Source: JBDKGV01 sp039798005
GTDB lineage: Bacteria > Fibrobacterota > Fibrobacteria > UBA5070
Assembly (NCBI GenBank): GCA_039798005.1
Contig: JBDKGV010000003.1
Coordinates: 1-38,036 of the forward strand
Reading direction: 5' to 3'
Length of the DNA: 38,036 bases
Below are positions 15,869-25,900 of the stretch, one piece after another; the first letter of the stretch is position 1, and every line of letters begins with the position of its first letter. Below the pieces are notes generated by a model, which saw nothing but the letters and a program-made list of their open reading frames with translations, was not told the DNA's origin and did no database searches. Made by a program: the position numbers and the translations under genes.

Positions 15869-15929
15869 TAGAATTGGCCAAATTCGTGCATTCCTCACTA
15901 CACAGTGGGATGCATCTCGGAGGTGTCTC
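15869..15929 (+). promoter_or_regulatory. Leader of first cellulase gene: -10-like box, 5' hairpin and ribosome site
   Basis: TAGAAT at 15869-15874 is a 5/6 match to a -10 box in an AT-rich stretch and would start RNA near 15881. Just after that, bases 15887-15914 can fold into an 11-pair stem: TGCAT with ATGCA, TCC with GGG (one wobble), a 2-base bulge, then ACT with AGT around an ACAC loop. CGGAGGTG follows at 15918-15925 and TTG start 15930. A TTGACA at 15828 is too far upstream to pair with this -10 box. The rest of the 194-base gap is the terminator above and AT-rich sequence with nothing else recognisable. Confidence 0.4.
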
Positions 15930-18900
15930 TTGATTTCGAAACGATTGTTCACGATTGCCACATTGCTCTTGGGCACTTTTGCCTCGGCGCAGGTGAATGA
16001 TCCGCTGCCCTACGACTCCATTGCGACCTCGTACAGCAAGCGCACGAACGACTTCAACATGCAGATGGATGCCGACAAGGCCAATCTGGTACCCAATCGC
16101 GTGCGCGTGAACCAAGCGGGTTACCGCCTGCTGGATGTGAAGGAAGGGCGGGCGAACTTCTATTATCTCGCCGCTGCCGCGCCAGGTGGCTTCACTGTGG
16201 TGAATGCCGCAGGAACGACCGTTGCCTCGGGCACCCTGACGAGCAAGGGTGCGACCACGGATGGCCAGATCAATCCCTACGCATCCAACTCCGCAACGCT
16301 GAAGAACAACGGCGACGGCGACTGGAAGAAGGGCTACCCGATGACCGGCACGAAGGTGTCGGGCACCATCTATGAAGGGTTCATTCCCGCCAGCGTGCCC
16401 TCGGGACGCTACTCGATCAAGGTGGGAACCGACACTTCGGTGCGCTTCATCGTCTCTCCCAACGTCTATGGCATGGTGCGTGACGCCACCATCAAGTTCT
16501 TCGGCATCAATCGCAGCGGAGATGCCCAATCCTGGTTCCATGCCGGCTCCCACACTTGGGATGGCTGGACCAAGGACACCACGGCCAAGAATCCCGATGG
16601 AACCTTCAAGTACAAGGGTGCCCTTTCGGGAGGTTGGTACGACTGCGGTGACCACCTGAAGGAAACCCGGACCCAGAGCTTCGCCTTGGCCATGCTGGGC
16701 GTGACGGCCTCGACCATGCCCACCAAGGATGCCGATCACTACGCATTCAACCATTCCTTCACCCGCAAGACGGATGCGATCAAGGACATGGTGCGCGAAA
16801 TCAAGTGGGGCGCGGAATTCCCGATCAAGGCTTGGCGCCTTGCGGGCGAGACGACGAGCAAGGGGAAGTTGTTCCTCTCCGTCGGCGATTTCGGTGCCGA
16901 CCACGGTTGGTGGGGCAAGCCCGAGAACCAGGACCTTGTGACGGCAGCGCGGCGCGGTGGCAAGGGGGAGCGCGTGTTGCGCGACGATTGGGGATCGCCT
17001 TCGCTTGCCGACTGGGCGGCGGGTCTTGCCTTTGCTTCTCGTCTGTGGAAGCCTTATGATCGCAACAATTGGAGCGATACGGCCCTGAAGGTGGCCAAGG
17101 CGTTCTATGCCCAGGCCAAGGCGACCAACGGATTGGAAAGTTCTCCGGCCTACAACGGTGAGAGCAAGGCCAACGACGACATGGCCTTGGCGGCCGTGGC
17201 GCTCCTGTGGGCGACCAAGGACAAGACCTACCTCAATGATCTCGTGTACACGGCGGGGATGCCCAGTGGCGGTGGTGCCATGTGCGGACCCACTCAGGAA
17301 TCGACGTTCCCGGAATTCCAGTTCAAGGGCGGCTTCATGGGCTGTGGCTCGGACAACATGCGCAAGAGTGCCGCCAATACCGACTGGGCCTCCATCCAGA
17401 ATCCGGCGCTGTACGCCTTCTTCAAGCTGATCCTCAGCGATCCGGACACGGCGACGAACTACGGTGTGGCAAGCGAAACGGAACGGCGCATCCTTGCTCA
17501 AAAGACCTTGCTGAACCTGATGTACAACCTGCAAGGGGTCAGCAATGGCGGAGCCAATGCCATCCGGATCAAGCTTCCCGCGCCCGGTGGAAACGGCATG
17601 AACGGGAATTCGACCGAAATTTCGGTCGACCCGCTGTGGTACACCATGCAGACCCAGCAGGAATGGGTCTGGAACCGTTACCAGATGGGCAATCTCGCGG
17701 ATCTCTACATGTACTGGGACATGACCCGGGATCTCGATCCGGCGAAGACCCCCTTGCCCAACATCAGCAATCCGGATTGGAAGCGCAACGATGTGCTCAA
17801 GCTCTTGACCAGCGGCATGAACATGCTCTTGGGCGTCAATCGCTTGGATGTGTCGTGGCTGATGGGCGTCGGAACCAAGAATCCCAACCACCCGCACCAT
17901 CGCGCCTCGAACCCCGAAGGTCGCAACGTTCCGGGTGCCCTTTACCCCTACCGAGTGCCGGTCGGAGCCCTCTACGGAGGATTGAATCCGAACGGTGCGG
18001 CGGGCGGATTGATGGACGACAAGTGGTTCGACTACTTCAAGACGGAAACCTGCCTTGACGGTGCGGCCATCAGCATGCTCGCGACGACAGGTCTTGCCGA
18101 CACCGTGCAGGACAATGCGCCGATCCCGACGATCCGTGTGATGTTCACGACGGACACCTCGGCCGATATTCAAGTGGACATGGACAAGTGGGGAACGGCC
18201 AAGCTCGGCTACGGGCTGGATTCCACCATCGGCTCCATGACCAATGTGGTCAGCCCCAACGACACCTCCAACAGCATTCGCGTGCATGTGAACAAGCTCA
18301 AGGCCGCGACCAAGTACTGGTTCTACGTGACGGTGACCGATCTTGCCGGCAAGAGCCGCACCTTGAGGGCTTGGCCCAATCCGGGATCGGATTCGATTCC
18401 CTTCACCTTCACGACCAAGACCGCCCCGCAGACGCCGCCCATCTTCGGCAACATCAAGGTCTGCAACGTGACCTCGGATTCCGCCGACATCATGTGGTAC
18501 ACGCCCAACGGGGAGTATTTCTCGAGCGTCCTGTTCGCCGACAGCGCCAACTGGACGAGCATGAAGACCCTGTCGGTGGACTCCGACATGGTGGGCAACG
18601 TCCCCGTCAAGTTCCACTACGTGCGCCTGTACGGGCTCAAGGAACGGACCACCTACTACTTCAAGGTCGGTGTTCCCGGCTCCTGGGGTGCCGAGGTCGG
18701 TTGCTTCAAGACGCCCATCAAGGACGTGAACTTCACCATCTACACGACGCAGTACGAGTTCGGCGGAATGCCGTTCCTCGGCGTGAACGTGCTCAACGGC
18801 GAGGCGCGCAACTACGACTCGCTGACGGTGCGCGTCTACATGCGTTCCACTGATACCCTGATCGATCCCAAGACGGGCAAACCGTACCTGACGAACAAGC

Positions 18901-21900
18901 TCAGCACCCCGACGGGGCTGGTCAACGTGCCGGTGCGCTTCCCCGACGCCATCGCGGCCCGCTATGACATTTGCCAAGCCTACGACCCGGCAGGCTTCAA
19001 CAAGCCTTGCGATGACAAGGTCTGGGGACTCAACTGGAGCTGGAGCACGCTCAATCGCGGTGTCCAGATGCTCAAGCCCGTCAAGATGCCCGAGACCTAC
19101 AACGCGGCGGACAACACCTACGCATGGTACTTCGACCTGCCGCTGGGTCCGACCATGATCCAGTCCCAGTCGCGTATCCGTTTCGACGTGGGCTTCGCCC
19201 GTCGCAGCGAGTATTCCAAGGATTTGAACCAAGGACAGATCGACGTGCTGGACTGGGTCAAGACCTTCGTGCCCGACCGCACCTATCCGAAGCTGGGCGA
19301 CATCGGCTGGTACGATGCGCTGGCCATGGAATTGTGGGAGCATCCGGTCCTTGGCGTGAACTCCACCCAAGCGTGGAAGGACACCACCTCGGAGCCCAAC
19401 TTCTTCGTGCCGCGCACCTTCAACGGCGTGTCGGTGACCAAGCAGTCCAACGACTGGTCTTGGATTCCGCATCGCAAGGCCGATGGCGCCCCGATCGATT
19501 TCCAGGGCATCGTGGACACCTCCAAGAACTCGCCCGACGGCGTGCTCTATCCCGAGTGGATCAATCCGTACGTGACGGTCTACCGCAAGGGCGACTTCGT
19601 CTACGGCATCTCGCCGTCCAAGATCGAGCAGGCCACCAAGCGGACCGTGTTCGCGATGAACGTGACCTACGACGCCCCCTTCAATGAAGTGAACGGCAAC
19701 ACCATCACGGTGCCCGATGGTGTCGTGCCCCGCATCAAGGGGACCGTGGACGTCTACGATCAGTTGATTCCCGGCATCAAGGGCTACATCAACAGCATCT
19801 GGATCAATGGCGTGAAGCTCGACGATGCCGCCCGCAAGGCTGCGCTGACTCGTCAGGCCGACGGCACTTGGAAGATCGATCTGGTGCTGCGTCTGAACAC
19901 CGGCACGAACAAGGTGGACGTGACCCTGTTCGCCGGAGCCGACTCGACCGACACCGACCCGGTGGGCGTGTGTTCCGAAGGCAAGGGTTGTGCGTTCTCG
20001 AACGCCGGTTGGTTCGTGAACTACCTCTCGACCCGCACCATGTCGATCGCCGACATCTACGACGGCGATGGCAAGGCGCTGACCCCGGATTCCACCGCGA
20101 CGCTGGACCAGGACAAGTTCATCTTCCAGATCAACGATCCGGATCGCGACAAGGCCGCATCTGCGGAGGTCATCTACGCCACGGTCAAGATCGCCCACAA
20201 GGGCGCAGCGTGGAGCAAGAAGGTCGCACTTACCGAAACGGGCGCGAACACGGGCATCTTCCGCACCTCACCCCTGTCGGTCGTCTTCGACAACGGCGCC
20301 TCCGATGCCGATGCCTTCAAACTTCCGATGACCGGCCCGGACACGGTGACCTTCACCTATGCCGACGATGGCATGGTCGGGGATACCTCCTCGTTGCGCG
20401 CCTATACGCGGGCATCCTTCCCGTATCCCGACAGCGGAAGCATCACGGCGCCTTGCGGAGGTGGTCGCATCGTGCATGTTCCCTTCGACATGGCTTTGAA
20501 GAACCGTCCGGATACCGTGAAGTTCCTCTGGACGCCACCGGGCACCTTGGCGTTGGACACGGTCGTGCTTACCGACACCACCAAGTTCGGCTTTGCGGAC
20601 GTGGACAAGAAGATCCTGACGGTGGATCTGGGCAACTTGATCGCCGAGAAGAACACGAACGCCTACGGATGGCTGGATATTCACGTTCCTTCGCAGGCGG
20701 GCGTGTGGCGCTGGCAGCAGTCTCCGCTGCGGGACAGCGTCGGACCTCGTCTCCTGCAGGTGCAGATCTATGAGAACTTCACCGCCGGTGCCGACACCTT
20801 GCGCGCCATCTTCAGTGAGAAGCCCGTCTTCTCCGGCAAGAACTGGCCGTTTGTGGTCAAGTCCGGAGCTGGCTCCTTCGTGGTTGACAGCCTGTGGGAG
20901 GATTCCGCGGCAGTGAACCGCTGGAAGCTGATCGTCCATGGCGGATCGCTCAAGATGAACACCGATTCGCTCAAGCTTGCGACCTCGGTCAAGGATCGCA
21001 ACGGTGTCGCTGCGCCAAGCTGCGATCCTTGGGTCGGGTTGGGACTCTTTACGCGTCCGGTGCCCATCAACGGTTCGTGGATCCAGGATACGGACGGTGA
21101 CGGCAAGGCGGATCTCCTGACGGTCGTCTTCAGCCGCAAGCTGGATGTCGCCAAGGAGCTTCCGGATTCCTTCGTGGTCTCCTTTGGGCCGGATGATGCC
21201 ATGCGCTCCTCCGTGAAGCCTTCGGTGCTCTCGCAATGGACTTCAGACAACCAGACCTTCACCGCCGTCCTCAAGGAGCCGTTCCCGATTTCGGCGACCA
21301 AGGGTGCGGGCGTCGGCGGGACCGGCAAGGTGTACGTGTCGCGGGGCGGTTACCTCGATCTCTTCACCTTCAATGCGGTGGACGATTCCGTGGCTCCCAA
21401 CGTGGTGTCGGCGCGCCTGCGCTACGGCATTGCGAAGGATACTCTGGTGCTCACGCTGACTGAAGGGGCAAGCGTCGCCGGATCCTCGGCCTTTGCGTGG
21501 AAGGCGGACGGCACACCGTTGGGCAGTTCGGTGCGCGTCGATGGCAACATGGCCTATATCGCCGTGGATACGGGCTCGGTCGTTCCGATGGTCGACTTGG
21601 TTCGTGCGGGCAAAGGACTCTCGGACCGGTTCGGGAACCTGCCTGGACCCAAGGGACCGACGGTCCTGGTCACCGGTGGCGATCGTCCTCCGCATGTGGC
21701 GTGGTTCGTCGATGAGAACGCCGACGGCACCGTGGACCATGTGAAGCTCGTCTTCTCGCCGCGCAGCCTGCACACGATGCCGAGCTTCGTCTTCAACTGG
21801 CCGACGAAGAACGGGATGCTTTCCTCGTACAAGGTGCAGACCACGGCTGCGGATACGGGCAAGGACACCGTGACCCTTGCGCTGGTCGGTGTGGACTCCT

Positions 21901-22829
21901 TGGTCACGGGAGTGGATCCGTCCATTTCCAGCAAGGATCTCGGATTGATGATCGATGCGGCCTACGGGGACACCTCCCGCTTCGCCGTGATGGACCGGGT
22001 CGCACCGGTGCTCGTCAGCGCTTCGCTGCGCTACAATGCGATCGAAGGGGAGCCGGACACCCTTTCGCTGCTCTTCAGCGAGCCGGTGGAGGTGGGGACT
22101 GGAAACGCCGCGGTGGTTCGCTTGGCCACCGAGCTGTTGAAGTTCAAGTCGTTTGAGGTCGATCCGTCGGATGCCCGACTGGTGCGGTTCTTCATCGATT
22201 CGACCAGCACCCAGTTCACGCGTGGCGATTCCTTGGCCGTGGCTCCGGGAAGCATCGGTACGGTCTCCGACCGTTCCGGCACCGTGCCGGGCATGCCGGG
22301 ACGCTGGGTGCGCTTGACCTTCGGGCCGCGTGCGGCGCTCTACTCCGTCCAGGTGAAGAACTCCGTGCTTCTCTATGACGATTGGTTCAAGGACAAGCCG
22401 GTCGAACCGGGAACCGCTCTCCAGTTGCTGGTGCGTGAACCGGGAGGCAAGTGGGTCAGCTTGGACGGCAAGGCGATCTCCTTGAGCCAGGAGGAGCTTG
22501 AGGAGCAGGGCATGGGCTTGGTCCTGACCTTGAACGAAGGCGTCTCGGGACATGCCTACGTCTACGACAACCTGGGCATCCACCTTGTGAACCTCGATCT
22601 CTCCAAGCACAAGGCGGCATGGGACAAGGGAACCGTTCCCACCAGCGCAAGCCTCCGGACCCAGCTCTGGATCCGTTGGGATGGCCATGATGCCAAGGGC
22701 GCCTTGGCGACCTCGGGCGTCTACACCATGCGACTGGTCACCAAGCGACAGTTCGAAGGGATGGACGAGTCGAAGTCGAGCTTCCTGAACAAGACCTACA
22801 AGATGGGTTGGGGACGGAAGAAGAAGTGA
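15930..22829 (+). CDS. Giant secreted GH9 cellulase with Fn3-like, CBM3-like and FlgD-like modules
   Basis: This 2299-residue exported endoglucanase-type protein starts at TTG 15930, with GGAGG 6 bases before it and a signal peptide ending at ASAQ (residue 21). Residues about 53-178 are the CelD-type Ig domain that precedes GH9 (RVRVNQAGYR). The GH9 (alpha/alpha)6 domain spans about 185-720: GGWYDCGDH with catalytic Asp238/Asp241, NHPHHRASNPEG at 653-664, and TETCLDGAA with catalytic acid Glu706. Two Fn3-like domains follow (733-830, 838-928). A possible divergent CBM3-like module covers 935-1228, then Ig-like domains, then about five Big_5/SbsA-like repeats (DTLSLLFSEPV type) with DTDGDGKAD-like loops. 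The end is a FlgD-like module (SGVYTMRLVTKR) and the tail KMGWGRKKK. GH9 cellulases usually have 500-1000 residues. The architecture matches the next gene, so the two are tandem paralogues. Confidence 0.93.
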   Translation: MISKRLFTIATLLLGTFASAQVNDPLPYDSIATSYSKRTNDFNMQMDADKANLVPNRVRVNQAGYRLLDVKEGRANFYYLAAAAPGGFTVVNAAGTTVASGTLTSKGATTDGQINPYASNSATLKNNGDGDWKKGYPMTGTKVSGTIYEGFIPASVPSGRYSIKVGTDTSVRFIVSPNVYGMVRDATIKFFGINRSGDAQSWFHAGSHTWDGWTKDTTAKNPDGTFKYKGALSGGWYDCGDHLKETRTQSFALAMLGVTASTMPTKDADHYAFNHSFTRKTDAIKDMVREIKWGAEFPIKAWRLAGETTSKGKLFLSVGDFGADHGWWGKPENQDLVTAARRGGKGERVLRDDWGSPSLADWAAGLAFASRLWKPYDRNNWSDTALKVAKAFYAQAKATNGLESSPAYNGESKANDDMALAAVALLWATKDKTYLNDLVYTAGMPSGGGAMCGPTQESTFPEFQFKGGFMGCGSDNMRKSAANTDWASIQNPALYAFFKLILSDPDTATNYGVASETERRILAQKTLLNLMYNLQGVSNGGANAIRIKLPAPGGNGMNGNSTEISVDPLWYTMQTQQEWVWNRYQMGNLADLYMYWDMTRDLDPAKTPLPNISNPDWKRNDVLKLLTSGMNMLLGVNRLDVSWLMGVGTKNPNHPHHRASNPEGRNVPGALYPYRVPVGALYGGLNPNGAAGGLMDDKWFDYFKTETCLDGAAISMLATTGLADTVQDNAPIPTIRVMFTTDTSADIQVDMDKWGTAKLGYGLDSTIGSMTNVVSPNDTSNSIRVHVNKLKAATKYWFYVTVTDLAGKSRTLRAWPNPGSDSIPFTFTTKTAPQTPPIFGNIKVCNVTSDSADIMWYTPNGEYFSSVLFADSANWTSMKTLSVDSDMVGNVPVKFHYVRLYGLKERTTYYFKVGVPGSWGAEVGCFKTPIKDVNFTIYTTQYEFGGMPFLGVNVLNGEARNYDSLTVRVYMRSTDTLIDPKTGKPYLTNKLSTPTGLVNVPVRFPDAIAARYDICQAYDPAGFNKPCDDKVWGLNWSWSTLNRGVQMLKPVKMPETYNAADNTYAWYFDLPLGPTMIQSQSRIRFDVGFARRSEYSKDLNQGQIDVLDWVKTFVPDRTYPKLGDIGWYDALAMELWEHPVLGVNSTQAWKDTTSEPNFFVPRTFNGVSVTKQSNDWSWIPHRKADGAPIDFQGIVDTSKNSPDGVLYPEWINPYVTVYRKGDFVYGISPSKIEQATKRTVFAMNVTYDAPFNEVNGNTITVPDGVVPRIKGTVDVYDQLIPGIKGYINSIWINGVKLDDAARKAALTRQADGTWKIDLVLRLNTGTNKVDVTLFAGADSTDTDPVGVCSEGKGCAFSNAGWFVNYLSTRTMSIADIYDGDGKALTPDSTATLDQDKFIFQINDPDRDKAASAEVIYATVKIAHKGAAWSKKVALTETGANTGIFRTSPLSVVFDNGASDADAFKLPMTGPDTVTFTYADDGMVGDTSSLRAYTRASFPYPDSGSITAPCGGGRIVHVPFDMALKNRPDTVKFLWTPPGTLALDTVVLTDTTKFGFADVDKKILTVDLGNLIAEKNTNAYGWLDIHVPSQAGVWRWQQSPLRDSVGPRLLQVQIYENFTAGADTLRAIFSEKPVFSGKNWPFVVKSGAGSFVVDSLWEDSAAVNRWKLIVHGGSLKMNTDSLKLATSVKDRNGVAAPSCDPWVGLGLFTRPVPINGSWIQDTDGDGKADLLTVVFSRKLDVAKELPDSFVVSFGPDDAMRSSVKPSVLSQWTSDNQTFTAVLKEPFPISATKGAGVGGTGKVYVSRGGYLDLFTFNAVDDSVAPNVVSARLRYGIAKDTLVLTLTEGASVAGSSAFAWKADGTPLGSSVRVDGNMAYIAVDTGSVVPMVDLVRAGKGLSDRFGNLPGPKGPTVLVTGGDRPPHVAWFVDENADGTVDHVKLVFSPRSLHTMPSFVFNWPTKNGMLSSYKVQTTAADTGKDTVTLALVGVDSLVTGVDPSISSKDLGLMIDAAYGDTSRFAVMDRVAPVLVSASLRYNAIEGEPDTLSLLFSEPVEVGTGNAAVVRLATELLKFKSFEVDPSDARLVRFFIDSTSTQFTRGDSLAVAPGSIGTVSDRSGTVPGMPGRWVRLTFGPRAALYSVQVKNSVLLYDDWFKDKPVEPGTALQLLVREPGGKWVSLDGKAISLSQEELEEQGMGLVLTLNEGVSGHAYVYDNLGIHLVNLDLSKHKAAWDKGTVPTSASLRTQLWIRWDGHDAKGALATSGVYTMRLVTKRQFEGMDESKSSFLNKTYKMGWGRKKK

Positions 22830-22859
22830 TCCGGAGACTGGACAGGATTTGATCAATTG

Positions 22860-22886
22860 AAGGGCAGGGCCACGGCCTTGCCCTTT
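22860..22886 (+). terminator. Intercistronic stem-loop between the two cellulase genes
   Basis: AAGGGCAGGGCC at 22860-22871 pairs with GGCCTTGCCCTT at 22874-22885 (11-12 base pairs, one G-T wobble, a loop of 2-4 bases), followed by only three T's before C. It lies 22 bases before the second cellulase ATG and just upstream of its AAGGA ribosome site. A weak terminator or an RNA-stabilising or processing hairpin is more likely than full termination. Confidence 0.6.
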
Positions 22887-22907
22887 CGTGTTCACGCAAG
22901 GACTCGC

Positions 22908-25900
22908 ATGAAACTTGTCAAAGCATTGATGTTGGCCGTGACGGCCTTCTGGGGATCCGCCCAAGCCGCGGACATCGACAACACCTGCGCCTCGTGCAGC
23001 CGACGCCTGCTCGATTCGCTCAACTACCACGCGATCCACCCGATTCGCGTGAACCAGGTGGGCTATCGGACCGTCGATTCCAAGAAGACGGCATTTGTCG
23101 CGGCGACGGTGGCCACGCCCAAGTCCGATGCGTTCCAGGTGATCGATTCGACGGGGAAGGTGGCCTATTCGGGCAACCTCAAGAGCCTGGGCAAGTTCGA
23201 CGGTCTCAAGGCGCGGATGCTGATCAAGGGCTACTACAACTCGATCAACGTGCTGTACACGATGGGCGATTCGACGGTTCCCGCCCAGGCGGAATACCTG
23301 TGGAAGGCCGAGTTCGGAGGCTTGACGAAGGATGGTCTCTATCGCGTGGTTGTGGCGAATGACACCTCGCTGCCGTTCGGGATCCGTGAGACGGTCTACA
23401 ACGACGTCTTCGAGACCTCGCTCAAATTCTTCGGCGCGCAGCGCTGCGGCAACACCGACAGCTGGTTTCACAAGGCCTGTCACACCAAGGACGGCTCCGC
23501 ACTGGGGAGCCCGGGCGAGCTGCACGGGGGCTGGCACGATTGCGGCGATCACGGCAAGTACGGCGAGACGGTCGGATACGCTGCGACCATGCTTGCCCTG
23601 GCATACACCTCCTTCCCGCGGAAGGCCGAGGATCGCTTCGGAGCCTCGTATGCCGACACCATCCCGTTCGGAAACGACGGCGTTCCCGACCTGCTGTGGG
23701 AGGCCAAGATCGGTGCGGATTACATCTATCGCCTCTACAAGCGCTCGAAGACCGATGGACTGATCGCCAAGAACGACATGTACCACTCCGTGGGCAATGG
23801 ACCCGGCATGGATCACCTCTTTTGGGACCGTCCCGAGTACCAGGATGCGCAGGCCCTGAACAAGGGAGGGCCGGACCGTCCCGTGACCCCTTCGATCGGC
23901 GGCAACGTGGCGGGCATGTTCATCACGTCGCTTGCCCTGGTGGGGGCGGGGTGGGAGCCGTTCGATCCGGTCTACGCCAAGCAGCTGCGCGATGCGGCCA
24001 TCGACATCTACGACAACGTCCTGATCAAGAAGCGCTTCACCAAGACCAGCGAGCCGTGCTGTTACGACGGAGGCGGGCAGGTGCAGGACGATCCGGCGAT
24101 GGCCGCGGTGTCGCTGTGGTATGCGACCGGGCAGAGCCGTTTCGGCTACGACCTGTTCCAGAACAAGGCCTATGGCAACAATCCGGGCTCGGTGTACAGT
24201 CCTGGCATGTTCGCCGCCGGGTTCCTCGGCAACGGCCCGATCGTCGCGGGGGGAGGCATGACCGCCGGATATTTCGATCTGGGTGGCTGGACCACCGACT
24301 TCCAACAGAGCAACCAGTTGGCGCTTTACGCGTTCGGAAAGCTCATCCTCAAGGATTCGGCGACGGCCGCGAAGTACGGGATCGGACCGGTGCTGCGAGA
24401 CTCCCTGCTGCTTGACGTGGTGATCGGCGTGAAGCGCGGCATCTCGATCGGATCGAACGGCAGCGACAAGACCTCATTCCCGGGCATCAACGTGGATCAG
24501 CCCTACCATGGGGTGTTTACAAGCGCCGGTTGGGGATTCAACCGGTACAACATGGGCAAGGTCACCGAGCTGTTCCTCTACTGGGACCTTGCGCAGACCA
24601 CGCGCTACTGGGAGAAGATGAAGGGGAAGACCGTTCCGGGGCGACTGACCCGACCGGAGATCAAGTCCTATGTGGATGGATGGAAGGATGCCATCGATTC
24701 GACCTACCTGCAGATCGGGACGGACAATCTCAACTACCAGTTGGGTGTGAATCCATGGGACCTGAGCTTTGTCATGGGCGCCGGGTCGAAGAACCTGCAG
24801 CATCCGCACAATCGCGCCGCCAATCCTGAAGGCTACAATGCCGGTGGCGTGCCTTACGCCTACAAGGTTCCGGAAGGGGCCTTGATGGGCGGGTGCAAGC
24901 CGGGTTCGCTCTTGAAGGACTACTGGCTGGACTACACGGTGACGGAAACCTGCATCGACTTTTCCGCCCAGCTGATCTTTCCAACCCTGATCCTGTCGAA
25001 GGACTTGCCTCCCGACAATGAAGGGCCGCTGTTCCAGAATGTCACCGTGGTGCAGGTGAGCGATTCCAGCGCGATCATCACTTGGCAGACCAACGAACTG
25101 TCCCGTGACACGCTGTTCTACAGCATCTTCCCCAATGGACCTGCGATGGGGCATGTGGTGGTGAGTCTAGCCAAGAACAAGTCCGTCACGTTGACGGGAT
25201 TGCAGCCCAACACGACCTACTACTTCCGCTTCAAGGGCATGGACATCTACCGCAACGAGACCTTCGACGACAACCGCGGTCGCGACTACCAGTTCAAGAC
25301 CACGACAAAGGCCGTTCCGCCGCCGAAGATTTTTGACATCAAGGTCTGCAACATCCGGGCCGACCGCGCCACCGTCTTCTGGTGGACCGACGTGGTGGCC
25401 CCTTCCGCCGTGGAGTTCGCTCCGGAGGCGGGCAACTTCGCCACGACAAAGCTGCGGGTCGAAGGCGACGACGAAGGCATCCCCGGCCGTTTCCACAAGG
25501 TCACGCTCAAGGGGCTCAAGCCGGGAACCGCATACCGGTACGACGTGATCTCCGGCCTTGCCAAGGGTGACAGCACAGGACTCCACCACCGCTTCGTGAC
25601 GACCCCGGACTTCGCCGACTACACCATCCAGATGAAGGCGACCAAGAAGAACTACACGACATCGGGGCAAGGAGCGCACTTCTACCTGCTGGTGGCCAAC
25701 AACGAGCCGCGTCCGTATGTCGGACTGGAGTTGCGGGTGTACTTCAAGGCCGATGCCACGACAGCCAAGAGCATCGTGGTCCATTCGAGCGACAACGGCA
25801 TCTTCGGTGGCGGCGGCACGATGTTGGGCGGCCCGGTCAACTTGACCTTCGGAACCGCGCAACCGTACGGGACATCGGGAAATGTCTGGTATCTGCCGAT

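Noticed and set aside
15804..20198. A 1464-codon open frame antisense to the first cellulase, plus other long antisense frames (e.g. 21243-24305, 29315-31921, 6574-9177)
   Set aside because: They lie wholly opposite well-supported genes, and their translations are Arg/His/Gly-rich with no recognisable motifs. High GC and avoidance of TTA, CTA and TCA codons in the real genes leave the antisense frame free of stops.
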